Made by a program: the position numbers and the translations under genes
Notes under the pieces: generated by a model
Databases searched by the model: none
What the model was told of the DNA's origin: nothing
Seen by the model: the letters and a program-made list of their open reading frames with translations, nothing else
Source: Alphaproteobacteria bacterium
GTDB taxonomy: Bacteria > Pseudomonadota > Alphaproteobacteria > M2410
Length of the DNA: 45,000 nt
Assembly (NCBI GenBank): GCA_030614785.1
Contig: JAUWTJ010000030.1
Location: 1-45,000 of the forward strand
Direction of reading: 5' to 3'
In this document: one piece after another, positions 16,034 to 26,957 of the stretch
Layout of the letters: each line of letters opens with the position of its first letter
Numbering within the stretch: position 1 is the first letter of the stretch

Positions 16034-17692
16034 ATGACAGATACGCTCAAAATAGCACTGGCGCAGCTTAACCCGAAGGTCGGGGATATCGCCGGAAATG
16101 CGGGACTTGTCCGCGAGGCGCGTCGCGTTGCGGCGGGCGAGGGTGCGGATCTAGTACTTTTTTCGGAGCTCTTTCTGGTTGGTTATCCGCCGGAGGATCT
16201 GGTTCTGAAGCCGGCTTTTCAGGAGGCGGCGCGCAAGACCATTGAAGCGCTGGCGCTGGAGACCGATGACGGCGGCCCGGCGCTGCTTGTGGGCACGCCC
16301 TGGGTGCTTGAGGGCAAACTTTATAACGCTGTCGCGCTTCTCAACGCGGGCAAGGTCGAGGCTGTGCGGTGCAAGCACTTTTTACCGAACTACGGCGTCT
16401 TTGACGAACAACGGGTTTTTGAGGCAGGTCCGTTGCCCGGACCGGTCAATTTCAAGGGGGTTCGGATCGGCGTTCCGATCTGCGAGGACATCTGGTTTGC
16501 CGATGTAGTTGAATGTGTCGCCGAGACAGGGGCCGAGCTTCTTCTCGTCCCCAATGGATCACCCTTCGAGGCCAAAAAACATGACGAGCGGATCATTCAT
16601 GTTGTTGCGCGGGTGAAAGAAAACAATCTGCCGCTGGTCTATCTCAATCAGGTTGGCGGTCAGGACGAACTTGTTTTTGATGGAGCGAGTTTTGTTCTGA
16701 ATACGGATCTTTCTGTTGCGGTTCAATTGCCGGCTTTCGCGGATGCTGTCGTTATGACCAATTGGTCGCGTGGCAAAGACGGGTGGATTTGCGCCGAAGG
16801 GCAGCGCGCGCTCTTCCCGGATGACATGGAGGCCATCTATCAGGCGGTGGTGCTGGGTCTGAAGGATTACATTGGCAAGAACTTCTTCCCGGGGGTGATC
16901 CTGGGTCTGTCCGGCGGGGTCGACAGTGCGCTTTCTGCGGCCATCGCGGTTGATGCGCTGGGGCCTGGTAAGGTTCACTGCGTCATGATGCCCTCGAAGT
17001 TTACGTCAGATGAGAGCCTTGATGATGCACGCGATTGTGCCGCCTTGCTCGGCGTCAAGCTCGACACGATTTCCATTGGCGATACTGTTGATGCGCTGGA
17101 GAGTGCTCTTGCGCCATCGTTTGAAGGCACGGCTCCGGACATTACCGAAGAGAACAGGCAGTCCAGAGCGCGCGGTCTCATCTTGATGGCGCTGTCCAAC
17201 AAGCACGGCAAAATGGTGCTCACAACTGGCAACAAGTCAGAGGTCTCGGTCGGCTATGCGACGCTTTATGGCGACATGTGCGGCGGCTATAACGCGATCA
17301 AGGATCTTTACAAGACCCAGGTCTTTGATCTGTGCCGCTGGCGCAATGAGCACTTTCCGGTGGGGGCTCTGGGGCCGGACGGGCCGGTGATGCCGCAAAA
17401 CGTTATCGACAAGCCGCCGACGGCGGAACTTCGCGAAGATCAGAAGGACGAGGATAGCCTGCCGCCCTATGACCAGCTTGATGATATTCTGGAGTGTCTG
17501 GTCGAGGGCGAATTGAGCGTTGACGCCGTCGTGGAAAGGGGCCATGAGCTTGCCCTTGTGAAACGGATCGAGCATTTGCTCTATATTGCGGAATACAAAC
17601 GCCGTCAGGCGGCTCCGGGGGTCAAGATCGGCCTCAGAAACTTTGGTCGTGACCGGCGCTACCCGATTACCAACGGTTTCCGCGACACTTGA
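16034..17692 (+). CDS. nadE: Glutamine-dependent NAD+ synthetase
   Basis: NadE amidates nicotinate adenine dinucleotide to NAD+ with ATP, taking ammonia from glutamine. At 552 residues it is the two-domain form. The N-terminal nitrilase-type glutaminase shows the catalytic triad Glu45 (FSELFL), Lys114 (RCKHFLPNYGVFDE) and Cys150 (GVPICEDIW). The C-terminal synthetase has the PP-loop SGGVDS (293-298) and the KSEVSVGYATLYGD segment. The start is ATG 16034. gltX follows 21 bases after the stop, so the two genes are probably cotranscribed. Confidence 0.96.
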   Translation: MTDTLKIALAQLNPKVGDIAGNAGLVREARRVAAGEGADLVLFSELFLVGYPPEDLVLKPAFQEAARKTIEALALETDDGGPALLVGTPWVLEGKLYNAVALLNAGKVEAVRCKHFLPNYGVFDEQRVFEAGPLPGPVNFKGVRIGVPICEDIWFADVVECVAETGAELLLVPNGSPFEAKKHDERIIHVVARVKENNLPLVYLNQVGGQDELVFDGASFVLNTDLSVAVQLPAFADAVVMTNWSRGKDGWICAEGQRALFPDDMEAIYQAVVLGLKDYIGKNFFPGVILGLSGGVDSALSAAIAVDALGPGKVHCVMMPSKFTSDESLDDARDCAALLGVKLDTISIGDTVDALESALAPSFEGTAPDITEENRQSRARGLILMALSNKHGKMVLTTGNKSEVSVGYATLYGDMCGGYNAIKDLYKTQVFDLCRWRNEHFPVGALGPDGPVMPQNVIDKPPTAELREDQKDEDSLPPYDQLDDILECLVEGELSVDAVVERGHELALVKRIEHLLYIAEYKRRQAAPGVKIGLRNFGRDRRYPITNGFRDT

Positions 17693-17713
17693 ACAAGAAG
17701 GGCCTGAGGCCAG

Positions 17714-19051
17714 ATGAGTATTATCGTACGACTGGCGCCAAGCCCGACCGGGCGCATCCACATTGGAAACATCCGCGCTGCGCTGGTGAACTATCTGTTT
17801 GCCCGCCGCGAAGGGGGCAAGTTCATGCTGCGCCTCGACGACACGGACCTTGAGCGTTCAACGCAGGAATTTGCCGATGGCATTTTCGAGGATCTGGCAT
17901 GGCTGGGGATCGAATATGACTTCACGGCAAAGCAATCGGATCGATTTGGTGAGTATGACAAGGCGGTTGAAAAACTCAAAGCCGCCGGCTTGCTCTACCC
18001 CTGTTATGAGACACCGGACGAGCTCGATATGAAGCGCAAGCGCCAGCGGCTGCGCGGATTGCCACCGGTCTATGATCGCAGTGGGCTGGAACTCACTGAA
18101 GACGACATCGCGAAATTTGAGACTGAAGGCCGCAAGGCTCACTGGCGGTTCAAACTGTCCGGCAAGACCATTACCTGGGACGACGTCATTCGCGGGGAGA
18201 GCTCCGTGGAGACCAGGAGCCTGTCCGACCCCATTCTCATTCGCGGTGACGGGACCTATCTCTATACGCTCCCGAGTGTGGTCGATGACATAGACTTTGA
18301 GATTTCCCATGTGATCCGCGGCGAGGACCATGTCACCAATTCGGGCGCACAGATCGAGATCTTCGAGGCGCTCGGCGGGCCTGTGCCAAAAATGGGGCAT
18401 TTCCCGTTTCTGGTCGGGGCGGATGGCAAGGGCCTTTCCAAGCGTCTGGGGTCCCTGTCGATCAAGCAGCTGCGCGAAGACGGCTATGAGCCTATGGCGA
18501 TTAACTCCGTATTGGCCAAAATCGGCACGTCGGACCCGGTTGAGCCGCGCTACAAGCTGGCTGATCTGGTTGCAGAGTGTGAGCTTGCAAAGATTTCCCG
18601 TTCGCCGGCCAAATTTGATGAGGCCGAGCTGAAACACATGAATGCGCGGCTCCTGCACGAAATGCCGTTTGATGAAGTCACCGCGCGCCTTGAGCGCCGC
18701 GGACTGGCGGTTTCCGAGCTCCTCTGGGCCACCGTTCGGGAGAATCTTGAAACCATTGGCGATATTGCGGACTGGATCAAGGTGGTCGAGGGACCCGTTG
18801 CGCCGGTGATCGAAGATGCAGAGTTTATCGCCAAAGCGCTGGCGCTTTTGCCGGCCGGAGAGCCCACGGAAGAGACCTGGGGCGCGTGGACAGGGGGGAT
18901 CAAGGAGGCGACCGGTGCCAAGGGTAAGAGCCTGTTCATGCCTTTGCGTAAAGCCCTGACGGGTCTGGACCGTGGACCTTCGATGCAAAACCTGCTAGTG
19001 CTGATTGGAGAGACGCGGGCAAGAGCCCGTCTTAGTGGCGAAAATGCTTAA
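17714..19051 (+). CDS. gltX: Glutamyl-tRNA synthetase
   Basis: This is a class I aminoacyl-tRNA synthetase charging tRNA-Glu. The 445-residue protein shows the HIGH-type motif HIGN (16-19) in SPTGRIHIGN, RLDDTD (40-45) and the KMSKS-type motif LSKRLGS (241-247). The Asp/Glu-discriminating zinc insert of GluQRS is absent and the length excludes that shorter paralogue. Many Alphaproteobacteria carry two gltX genes, of which at least one charges tRNA-Gln for later amidation; which type this is cannot be decided here. It sits 21 bases behind nadE. Confidence 0.95.
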   Translation: MSIIVRLAPSPTGRIHIGNIRAALVNYLFARREGGKFMLRLDDTDLERSTQEFADGIFEDLAWLGIEYDFTAKQSDRFGEYDKAVEKLKAAGLLYPCYETPDELDMKRKRQRLRGLPPVYDRSGLELTEDDIAKFETEGRKAHWRFKLSGKTITWDDVIRGESSVETRSLSDPILIRGDGTYLYTLPSVVDDIDFEISHVIRGEDHVTNSGAQIEIFEALGGPVPKMGHFPFLVGADGKGLSKRLGSLSIKQLREDGYEPMAINSVLAKIGTSDPVEPRYKLADLVAECELAKISRSPAKFDEAELKHMNARLLHEMPFDEVTARLERRGLAVSELLWATVRENLETIGDIADWIKVVEGPVAPVIEDAEFIAKALALLPAGEPTEETWGAWTGGIKEATGAKGKSLFMPLRKALTGLDRGPSMQNLLVLIGETRARARLSGENA

Positions 19052-19275
19052 GGAATAGCAGACATGATGTCGGCTCGGATTGCACAAATCATTATCACCG
19101 CCGGGAACACTTGTTGTTGCCGGTCAAAGATTTGTGCCTGAACCACACAGCTGCCGCTCCGCCGAGAATTTCCTTATAATGCGATAAGACTCAGTTGATG
19201 CTGGTGGTTACCGCTAATGGCAACCGATTGAAAACTGATGCGCTTTTGGGGCGCAAGACCCCGCAGGAAAGAGAT
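19052..19275 (+). other. gltX-cysS intergenic region with nested inverted repeat
   Basis: This is a 224-base gap. A perfect 9-bp inverted repeat, GCACAAATC (19082-19090) and GATTTGTGC (19129-19137), encloses a second pairing ACCG (19097-19100) / CGGT (19121-19124). No T-run follows, so it is not an ordinary terminator. A TATAAT hexamer at 19175-19180 may be the -10 box of a cysS promoter, but its -35 is poor. Confidence 0.4.
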
Positions 19276-20631
19276 ATGGAAATTCAGCTCCACAACACCG
19301 CCTCCCGGAAGAAAGAGGTCTTCACCCCGATCGACCCGTCCAATGTGCGGGTCTACGCCTGCGGGCCGACGGTCTATGATTATGCCCATATCGGCAACGG
19401 TCGAAGCTTTCTGACGTTCGATTTGTTGTTCCGGCTGCTGCGCCATGTCTACGGTGAGGACCACGTCACCTATGTGCGCAATATTACCGATATTGACGAC
19501 AAGATTATGGACCGTGCCCAGCAGCGCGAGACAACTATCGCGGATGTCACCCGAGAGACCACGGAGGCTTTCTTTGCCGATATGGCGACGCTGGGTCTGC
19601 TGGAGCCGACCCACCAGCCGCGTGCAACAGATTATGTTGATGGCATGATCGAGATGATCGGGGGGCTGGTCGAAAAAGGCAATGCCTACCTGGCCGAGGG
19701 CCACGTGCTCTTTGAGGTTAAGACCGACAAGAATTACGGCAAGCTTTCAAATCGATCCCTGGACGATATGATCGCCGGTGCCCGGGTCGAGGTTGCGCCC
19801 TACAAGCGGGACCCGATGGATTTTGTGTTGTGGAAGCCGTCGGCGGACGATCAGCCGGGTTGGGACAGCCCGTGGGGACGTGGGCGGCCGGGCTGGCATC
19901 TGGAATGCTCGGTGATGAGTGAAGCCTTTTTGGGGCAGACCTTTGATATCCATGCGGGCGGGGTCGATCTCATCTTCCCGCATCATGAAAACGAAGTGGC
20001 GCAAAGCACCTGCTCCCATGGCGGCGCGGCCATGGCCAATTACTGGATCCACGGCGGTTTTCTGCAGGTTGAAGGCGAGAAGATGTCAAAGTCTCTGGGC
20101 AATTTCAAAACTGTCCACGAACTGGTCAAGGAATGGCCCGGGGAGGCGATGCGGCTTCACATCATGACCTCGCACTATCGCCAGGGTATGAATTTTTCGG
20201 CTGACGGGATCAAAGAGGCGAAGGCGATCCTTGATCGCTGGTACCGGGTTACTGCCGGTGTTGAAGCCGGGGCAGTCGATGAGGCTTTCCTGACATGCCT
20301 TCTCGATGACATCAATGTGCCGGGCGGTCTGGCAGAATTGCACCGGCTTGCCGGTGAGGCCGGCAAGGGCGACGCCGAGGCCGCAAGAAGCCTCAAGGCC
20401 TCGGCCAACCTGCTGGGCCTGTTGCAGCTTGAGACCAAGGCCTGGGAGGCCTGGAGGCCGGAGGGGTTGGATCTGGACGAGGCCAGGATCGCAGAGCTGA
20501 TCGAGGCCCGGAAAGCGGCTCGGGCGGCAAAGGACTTTGCCGAAAGTGACCGTATCCGGGATGAATTGAAGGGTATGGGCATTGCCATCAAGGATGGACC
20601 AGAGGGCACGACATGGGAGTTGATGTCATGA
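19276..20631 (+). CDS. cysS: Cysteinyl-tRNA synthetase
   Basis: This is a class I synthetase charging tRNA-Cys, 451 residues from ATG 19276. Visible are the zinc ligand Cys29 in ACGPTVYDYAHIGN with HIGN at 38-41, further zinc ligands in LECSVMS and HHENEVAQS, and KMSKSLGNF in the catalytic loop. AGGAAAGAG lies just before the chosen start; an in-frame TTG at 19195 would add 27 unsupported residues. The stop TGA (20629-20631) overlaps the ATG of cimA in an ATGA arrangement, indicating translational coupling. Confidence 0.96.
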   Translation: MEIQLHNTASRKKEVFTPIDPSNVRVYACGPTVYDYAHIGNGRSFLTFDLLFRLLRHVYGEDHVTYVRNITDIDDKIMDRAQQRETTIADVTRETTEAFFADMATLGLLEPTHQPRATDYVDGMIEMIGGLVEKGNAYLAEGHVLFEVKTDKNYGKLSNRSLDDMIAGARVEVAPYKRDPMDFVLWKPSADDQPGWDSPWGRGRPGWHLECSVMSEAFLGQTFDIHAGGVDLIFPHHENEVAQSTCSHGGAAMANYWIHGGFLQVEGEKMSKSLGNFKTVHELVKEWPGEAMRLHIMTSHYRQGMNFSADGIKEAKAILDRWYRVTAGVEAGAVDEAFLTCLLDDINVPGGLAELHRLAGEAGKGDAEAARSLKASANLLGLLQLETKAWEAWRPEGLDLDEARIAELIEARKAARAAKDFAESDRIRDELKGMGIAIKDGPEGTTWELMS

Positions 20632-22247
20632 GCCCGAAAACCCAAAAGAGGGAACGCCTGTATTTTTACGACACCACATTGCGCGATGGTGCCCAGACGC
20701 AAGGCGTCGACTTTTCGGTCGCGGACAAGAAACTGATCTGCGAAAAGCTCGACGATCTCGGCATGGATTACATCGAGGGCGGGTGGCCCGGGGCCAATCC
20801 GACAGACACAGAATTCTTCCGGGATCCACCGAAAATGGCGCGGTCGAAGTTCTGTGCCTTTGGCATGACGAAGCGGGCCGGGCGTAGTGCCGAGAACGAC
20901 CCGGGACTTGCCGCGCTTCTCAATGCCGAGACGTTCGGTATCACCCTTGTTGGTAAGACATGGGACTATCATGTTGATATTGCTTTGGAAATCTCCCTTG
21001 ATGATAACCTGGAATCAATCCGCAGTTCGCTTGATCTGGTGGGTGAAAGGGGAAGAGAGCCGCTTTTTGACGCCGAGCATTTTTTCGACGGTTTCAAGGC
21101 CAATCCGGATTATGCGCTGGCAACCATCAAGGCGGCGGATGAAGCGGGGGCCAGGTGGATCGTGCTTTGTGACACCAATGGCGGCACGATGCCGGAGGAA
21201 ATTGAGGAGATCGTTGGCAAGGTTACCGCCCATGTTCCCGGAACCCGGCTCGGCATTCACTGTCACGATGACACAGGCAATGCAGTGGCAAATTCTCTGG
21301 CCGCGGTCAGGGCCGGGGCGCGTATGATCCAGGGGACCGTCAACGGCGTCGGCGAGCGGTGCGGCAATGCCAACCTGATTACGCTCATTCCCTCGATTAT
21401 GCTGAAGGAGACCTACAAGGCTCTGGTCGAGGTTGCGATCCCGCAGTCCGGACTTCAGCAACTCACTCATGTGTCGCGGTTGCTGGACGATATTCTCAAC
21501 CGTCCCGCCGATCCCCATGCGCCCTATGTCGGGGCAGCGGCCTTTGCCCACAAGGGAGGCTTGCATGTCTCGGCGGTGCAAAAGGACCCGAAAACCTACG
21601 AGCATGTGCCGCCTGAAAGCGTCGGCAATACCCGTCAAGTGCTGGTGTCAAATCAGGCGGGCCGGGCGAACATCCTGGCCCGGCTGCACAGCGTCGGCAT
21701 TGAACTTGAGCCGGATGACGCGCGCATCGGGCGTATCCTGGAAGAGGTGAAGACACGCGAGTTCAATGGTTATTCCTTTGATGGTGCTGACGCGTCTTTT
21801 GAGATGCTGGCGCGCCGGGCGCTGGGCGAGGTGCCGGAGTATTTCAAGGTCGAGAGCTTCCGGGTGCTGGTTGAACGACGGTTCGACGCGCGGGGGCGGC
21901 TGGTAACCGTTTCCGAGGCCACGGTAAAATTGCTGGTTCATGGCGAACGGGTTATTTCTCTGGGCGAAGGGAACGGTCCTGTGAACGCGCTTGATATGGC
22001 GCTCAGGAAGGATCTGGGGGTCTATTCCAGCTATATCGCTGATCTCAATCTGATCGACTACAAGGTGCGGATTTTGAATTCAGGGACCGAGGCCGTTACC
22101 CGCGTGCTCATTGAGAGTTCAGACAGCAAGGGTAACACCTGGGTGACGGTGGGTGTTTCCGCCAACATTGTGGATGCGTCATTTCAGGCGCTCAACGATT
22201 CTATTATATATAAACTCTTCTCTGAGAATGCCTCTCCAATAAGTTGA
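20628..22247 (+). CDS. cimA: (R)-citramalate synthase
   Basis: CimA condenses pyruvate and acetyl-CoA to citramalate, opening a threonine-independent route to 2-oxobutyrate and isoleucine. The 539-residue protein has the DRE-TIM metallolyase motifs FYDTTLRDGAQT near residue 12, HCHDDTGNA and NGVGERCGNANL, plus a C-terminal LeuA-type allosteric dimerisation domain (about 400-530). Its length and the CimA-type sequence rather than LeuA spacing favour citramalate over isopropylmalate synthase. The start is ATG 20628, with GGGAG eight bases upstream and overlapping the cysS stop; an in-frame ATG 15 bases earlier is less well placed. Confidence 0.93.
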   Translation: MSPKTQKRERLYFYDTTLRDGAQTQGVDFSVADKKLICEKLDDLGMDYIEGGWPGANPTDTEFFRDPPKMARSKFCAFGMTKRAGRSAENDPGLAALLNAETFGITLVGKTWDYHVDIALEISLDDNLESIRSSLDLVGERGREPLFDAEHFFDGFKANPDYALATIKAADEAGARWIVLCDTNGGTMPEEIEEIVGKVTAHVPGTRLGIHCHDDTGNAVANSLAAVRAGARMIQGTVNGVGERCGNANLITLIPSIMLKETYKALVEVAIPQSGLQQLTHVSRLLDDILNRPADPHAPYVGAAAFAHKGGLHVSAVQKDPKTYEHVPPESVGNTRQVLVSNQAGRANILARLHSVGIELEPDDARIGRILEEVKTREFNGYSFDGADASFEMLARRALGEVPEYFKVESFRVLVERRFDARGRLVTVSEATVKLLVHGERVISLGEGNGPVNALDMALRKDLGVYSSYIADLNLIDYKVRILNSGTEAVTRVLIESSDSKGNTWVTVGVSANIVDASFQALNDSIIYKLFSENASPIS

Positions 22248-22262
22248 TTAGATTGATATTTT

Positions 22263-23156
22263 ATGGGTTCGAATATCCAAAGTGCACCTGAAGCCAAATT
22301 GGGTGTTCTCTACGGGGTGGCAGCCTACTCGGTCTGGGGTTTTTCGGCGATCTACTGGAAGTGGCTGTTTGCGGCCGGGGCAATCGAGGTCCTGGCCCAC
22401 CGGGTGCTGTGGGCGTCGGTCATCATCGGGGTTGTTCTGGTCTTGCGAAAGCGCCTGCCGCATGTTCTGGCCCTGGTTCGCGACTGGCGGATGCTGCGCA
22501 TGCTGGTCATCACCGGGGCGCTGCTTGCGATCAACTGGTCGATTTTTGTCTGGGCGGTTCTGACCGATCAGATCCTGCAGGCGAGCCTGGGCTATTACAT
22601 CAATCCTCTGGTCAACGTGCTGATTGGCACGTTTCTGCTGTCCGAGAAAATGAGCCGCCTGCAGATCTCTGCCGTGGCGTTGGCCGGGCTTGGTGTGCTT
22701 GCGATGCTGGTTATTGGCGGCAGCCTGCCCTGGCCAGCCCTGACCCTTGCGGTCACGTTCGCCATCTACGGCTATCTGCGGAAGGTGTCCAATGTAGTGG
22801 CGATGGATGCGCTGTTTATAGAAATGACGCTGTTCGTTCCTGTCGCCCTGGTCGCGCTCTATTGGCTCAATGTGAACGGCGAACCGGTGTTTGGCCCTTC
22901 AGACCCGCTGATGTCGCTGCTTCTCATTGGCGGCGGGGCCGTTACATTTCTGCCGCTCGCCTTTTTTGGCGAGAGTGTTCGGCGGGTACGCCTGATTACA
23001 GTCGGATTTCTACAATATCTTTCCCCGACAATTCAGTTTTTACTGGCCGTTCTGGTCTACGGCGAACATTTCACCATTGGCCACATCGTTGCCTTTGGCT
23101 GCATCTGGCTCGGCCTGATCCTGTATTCGATCGACGCAGTGCGCCAGACTTCATAG
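22263..23156 (+). CDS. rarD: RarD-type EamA family transporter
   Basis: This is an inner membrane drug/metabolite transporter of the EamA superfamily, 297 residues with about ten hydrophobic helices. The RarD subfamily is recognised by YSVWGFSAIYWKWL near residue 22, AHRVLWA near 46, INWSIFVWAV and LGYYINPLVNVLIG. RarD was named for chloramphenicol sensitivity in E. coli; the true substrate is not established. It starts 15 bases after cimA with a weak ribosome site, so it may be read by coupling. Whether it exports an amino acid made via CimA is speculation. Confidence 0.9.
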   Translation: MGSNIQSAPEAKLGVLYGVAAYSVWGFSAIYWKWLFAAGAIEVLAHRVLWASVIIGVVLVLRKRLPHVLALVRDWRMLRMLVITGALLAINWSIFVWAVLTDQILQASLGYYINPLVNVLIGTFLLSEKMSRLQISAVALAGLGVLAMLVIGGSLPWPALTLAVTFAIYGYLRKVSNVVAMDALFIEMTLFVPVALVALYWLNVNGEPVFGPSDPLMSLLLIGGGAVTFLPLAFFGESVRRVRLITVGFLQYLSPTIQFLLAVLVYGEHFTIGHIVAFGCIWLGLILYSIDAVRQTS

Positions 23157-23335
23157 GGCGGTGAATTTGTCGTTGTGCCAAGTCGCTTGCAGAATCGAAA
23201 AACATCCGTAACTAACTGATATTAATAATAAATATTGTGTTTCATCCTTGAGAATTTTAGTTCGGGGACGCAACAGCCTTAATCTGAATTTAATCAATAA
23301 GAGCTACGTTTTCCGCGAGTCTATATGAAGGAAAG

Positions 23336-24322
23336 ATGCCCAGGTTCGACTTGATGGGATTAAACGTAAAAGAAAAGATCGACGGTGTTGTCACGCCTGA
23401 CCTGAAGAAAAAGGTCGCGGCGTGGTGGCAGGGCGTGGGCGTGGACGATCTGAACTGGCCGGAAGCGGTCGAAGACGATGGGGACGCGCCACTGGCAGAG
23501 GACGCCATTGAGGCCGCCCCCGAGAAGGTCGAAATTTCTGTTGAACTGAGCCATTTCATCAAGGTGAGCGAGATGTTGTGGGGCCAGGGATATGTGACCC
23601 CCGGCGGAAAGAGCTTCATCGACCTTTGGGGGCAACAACTTTCTCTGAACAAGGAAAAGAGCACGGCCTATCTGGGGGCGGGGCTTGGCGGGCAAGCCAG
23701 GGAGCTCAATCTTTCGACCGGATCATGGGTTACCTGCTATGAGCGACACCCTGAAATGGTGGCGGTGGCTTCGGATGAAGCAATGATGGCTGGTCTTGCC
23801 AAGAAAGTGACATCGGAGATCTACGATCCGGAAAAGCTTGAACTTGAAGCCGAAAAATTCAATGCGGTTATCGCCAAAGAAGAGTTCACCACCATTGAGA
23901 ACAAACAGGGTGTCATTGAGGCAATCTCCAATGGTATGAAAAAGTCCGGCATGTTCATGTTCACGGTATATACGGCCAACTCGCCGGATGTGGATGCCGC
24001 GAAGACGAAAGAGATGTTCGGTGATATGTTGGGCACGCCGAGCCTGTGGACAGACAAGCAATATGTCGAATGTCTTGAGAGCGCCGGGCTGGACATCCAC
24101 ATAAACGAAGAATTGTCCGACAAATACGTCGAGTTCATCAATGCCGCCTGGGGCCAGTACCGCTCTGTCGTCGACAAGATCAAAGAGGGCGACGAAACGG
24201 ATCTTGAGAAAGCGGCCCTGCTCAAGATGGTTGGGATTTCAGCTGAGCAGTGGACCCATATATCCATGAACCTGGCGTCCGGGGACATCCAGCTCAGGCG
24301 ATTCCTGGCACGGAAAATCTAG
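23336..24322 (+). CDS. Class I SAM-dependent methyltransferase-like protein, unassigned
   Basis: I do not know the function. The 328-residue protein starts at ATG 23336 with AAGGAAAG directly upstream. An acidic linker (about residues 42-65) precedes a segment EMLWGQGYVTPGGKSFIDLWG (about 82-102) that resembles the N-terminal helix of phosphoethanolamine or sarcosine-type methyltransferases. The SAM loop is present in altered form as AYLGAGLGGQAREL (about 107-120) where family members have DLGCGxG. A C-terminal helical domain follows. It may be a methyltransferase with drifted cofactor site or a non-catalytic relative. It has its own AT-rich upstream region (23157-23335) and stands before the thiC riboswitch. 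Confidence 0.6.
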   Translation: MPRFDLMGLNVKEKIDGVVTPDLKKKVAAWWQGVGVDDLNWPEAVEDDGDAPLAEDAIEAAPEKVEISVELSHFIKVSEMLWGQGYVTPGGKSFIDLWGQQLSLNKEKSTAYLGAGLGGQARELNLSTGSWVTCYERHPEMVAVASDEAMMAGLAKKVTSEIYDPEKLELEAEKFNAVIAKEEFTTIENKQGVIEAISNGMKKSGMFMFTVYTANSPDVDAAKTKEMFGDMLGTPSLWTDKQYVECLESAGLDIHINEELSDKYVEFINAAWGQYRSVVDKIKEGDETDLEKAALLKMVGISAEQWTHISMNLASGDIQLRRFLARKI

Positions 24323-24357
24323 CTGCCAAATCGGTAAAAATTCCATAAATGCCCGCC

Positions 24358-26485
<2,128 letters not shown>

Positions 26486-26957
26486 GGGTGTGCTGTGCGT
26501 GTCGCACAAAGTTGGGTGTGGACATGTCCGTGAATGTCTGTGTCTGCTGCAATGCCGGTCATGTTGGACCAGGTGATTTTGAGCCCGCTTCTAGCCAGTA
26601 GGCAACATTGGTACTGAGAGTCGGTAGCGTTGTTGCATGACGATTTTGCAATTTGATTTCCGACAAAGCCGGGATCGAAACTTGCTCAATTTTATTTAAT
26701 CTGCTAGTCTGACGCCAGTCCAAGGGTGATCTCGTCGCGTTGATCAGATTTTATCCTGGCGTGCGACGCATTGTGGGCACATATGCTCACTGCACTGTGG
26801 ACAATAAGAATAATTAAAATGCGTCGCTTGGTCTCCGGCAACAGCCGTTGGTTAATTCGTCAAATAAATCCGAAAAGCAGGCAAGATCGGGCGTTGTGCC
26901 CGTGGTGGAAGATCGCAATTAAGCGGTGCTCCATTTATGACAGCAGGAGATGATGAC
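26486..26957 (+). other. Long structured leader / promoter region of the betaine genes
   Basis: No convincing gene lies in this 472-base gap. After the thiC stop there is a hairpin TGTGCG-TGT-CGCACA (26494-26508) and the palindrome GGACATGTCC (26520-26529). Further right, four inverted repeats follow: ACGCCAG (26712-26718) / CTGGCGT (26756-26762); immediately abutting it GCGACGCAT (26763-26771) / ATGCGTCGC (26819-26827); CGGC-AACA-GCCG (26836-26847); and CGGGC-GTTGT-GCCCG (26888-26902). A possible extended -10 promoter is TTGCTC (26682-26687), 17 bases, TAGTCT (26705-26710) with TG before the -10. AGGAG (26945-26949) sets the start of the next gene. Confidence 0.5.

Noticed and set aside
26880-26935. 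SAM-II or SAM/SAH riboswitch before gsmt
   Set aside because: A CGTGGTG stretch resembles part of SAM-II, but the remaining conserved bases and the pseudoknot partner are not present.
26771-26953. Sixty-residue frame in the betaine leader
   Set aside because: It starts inside one of the stems, has no ribosome site and overlaps the gsmt start; composition is not protein-like.
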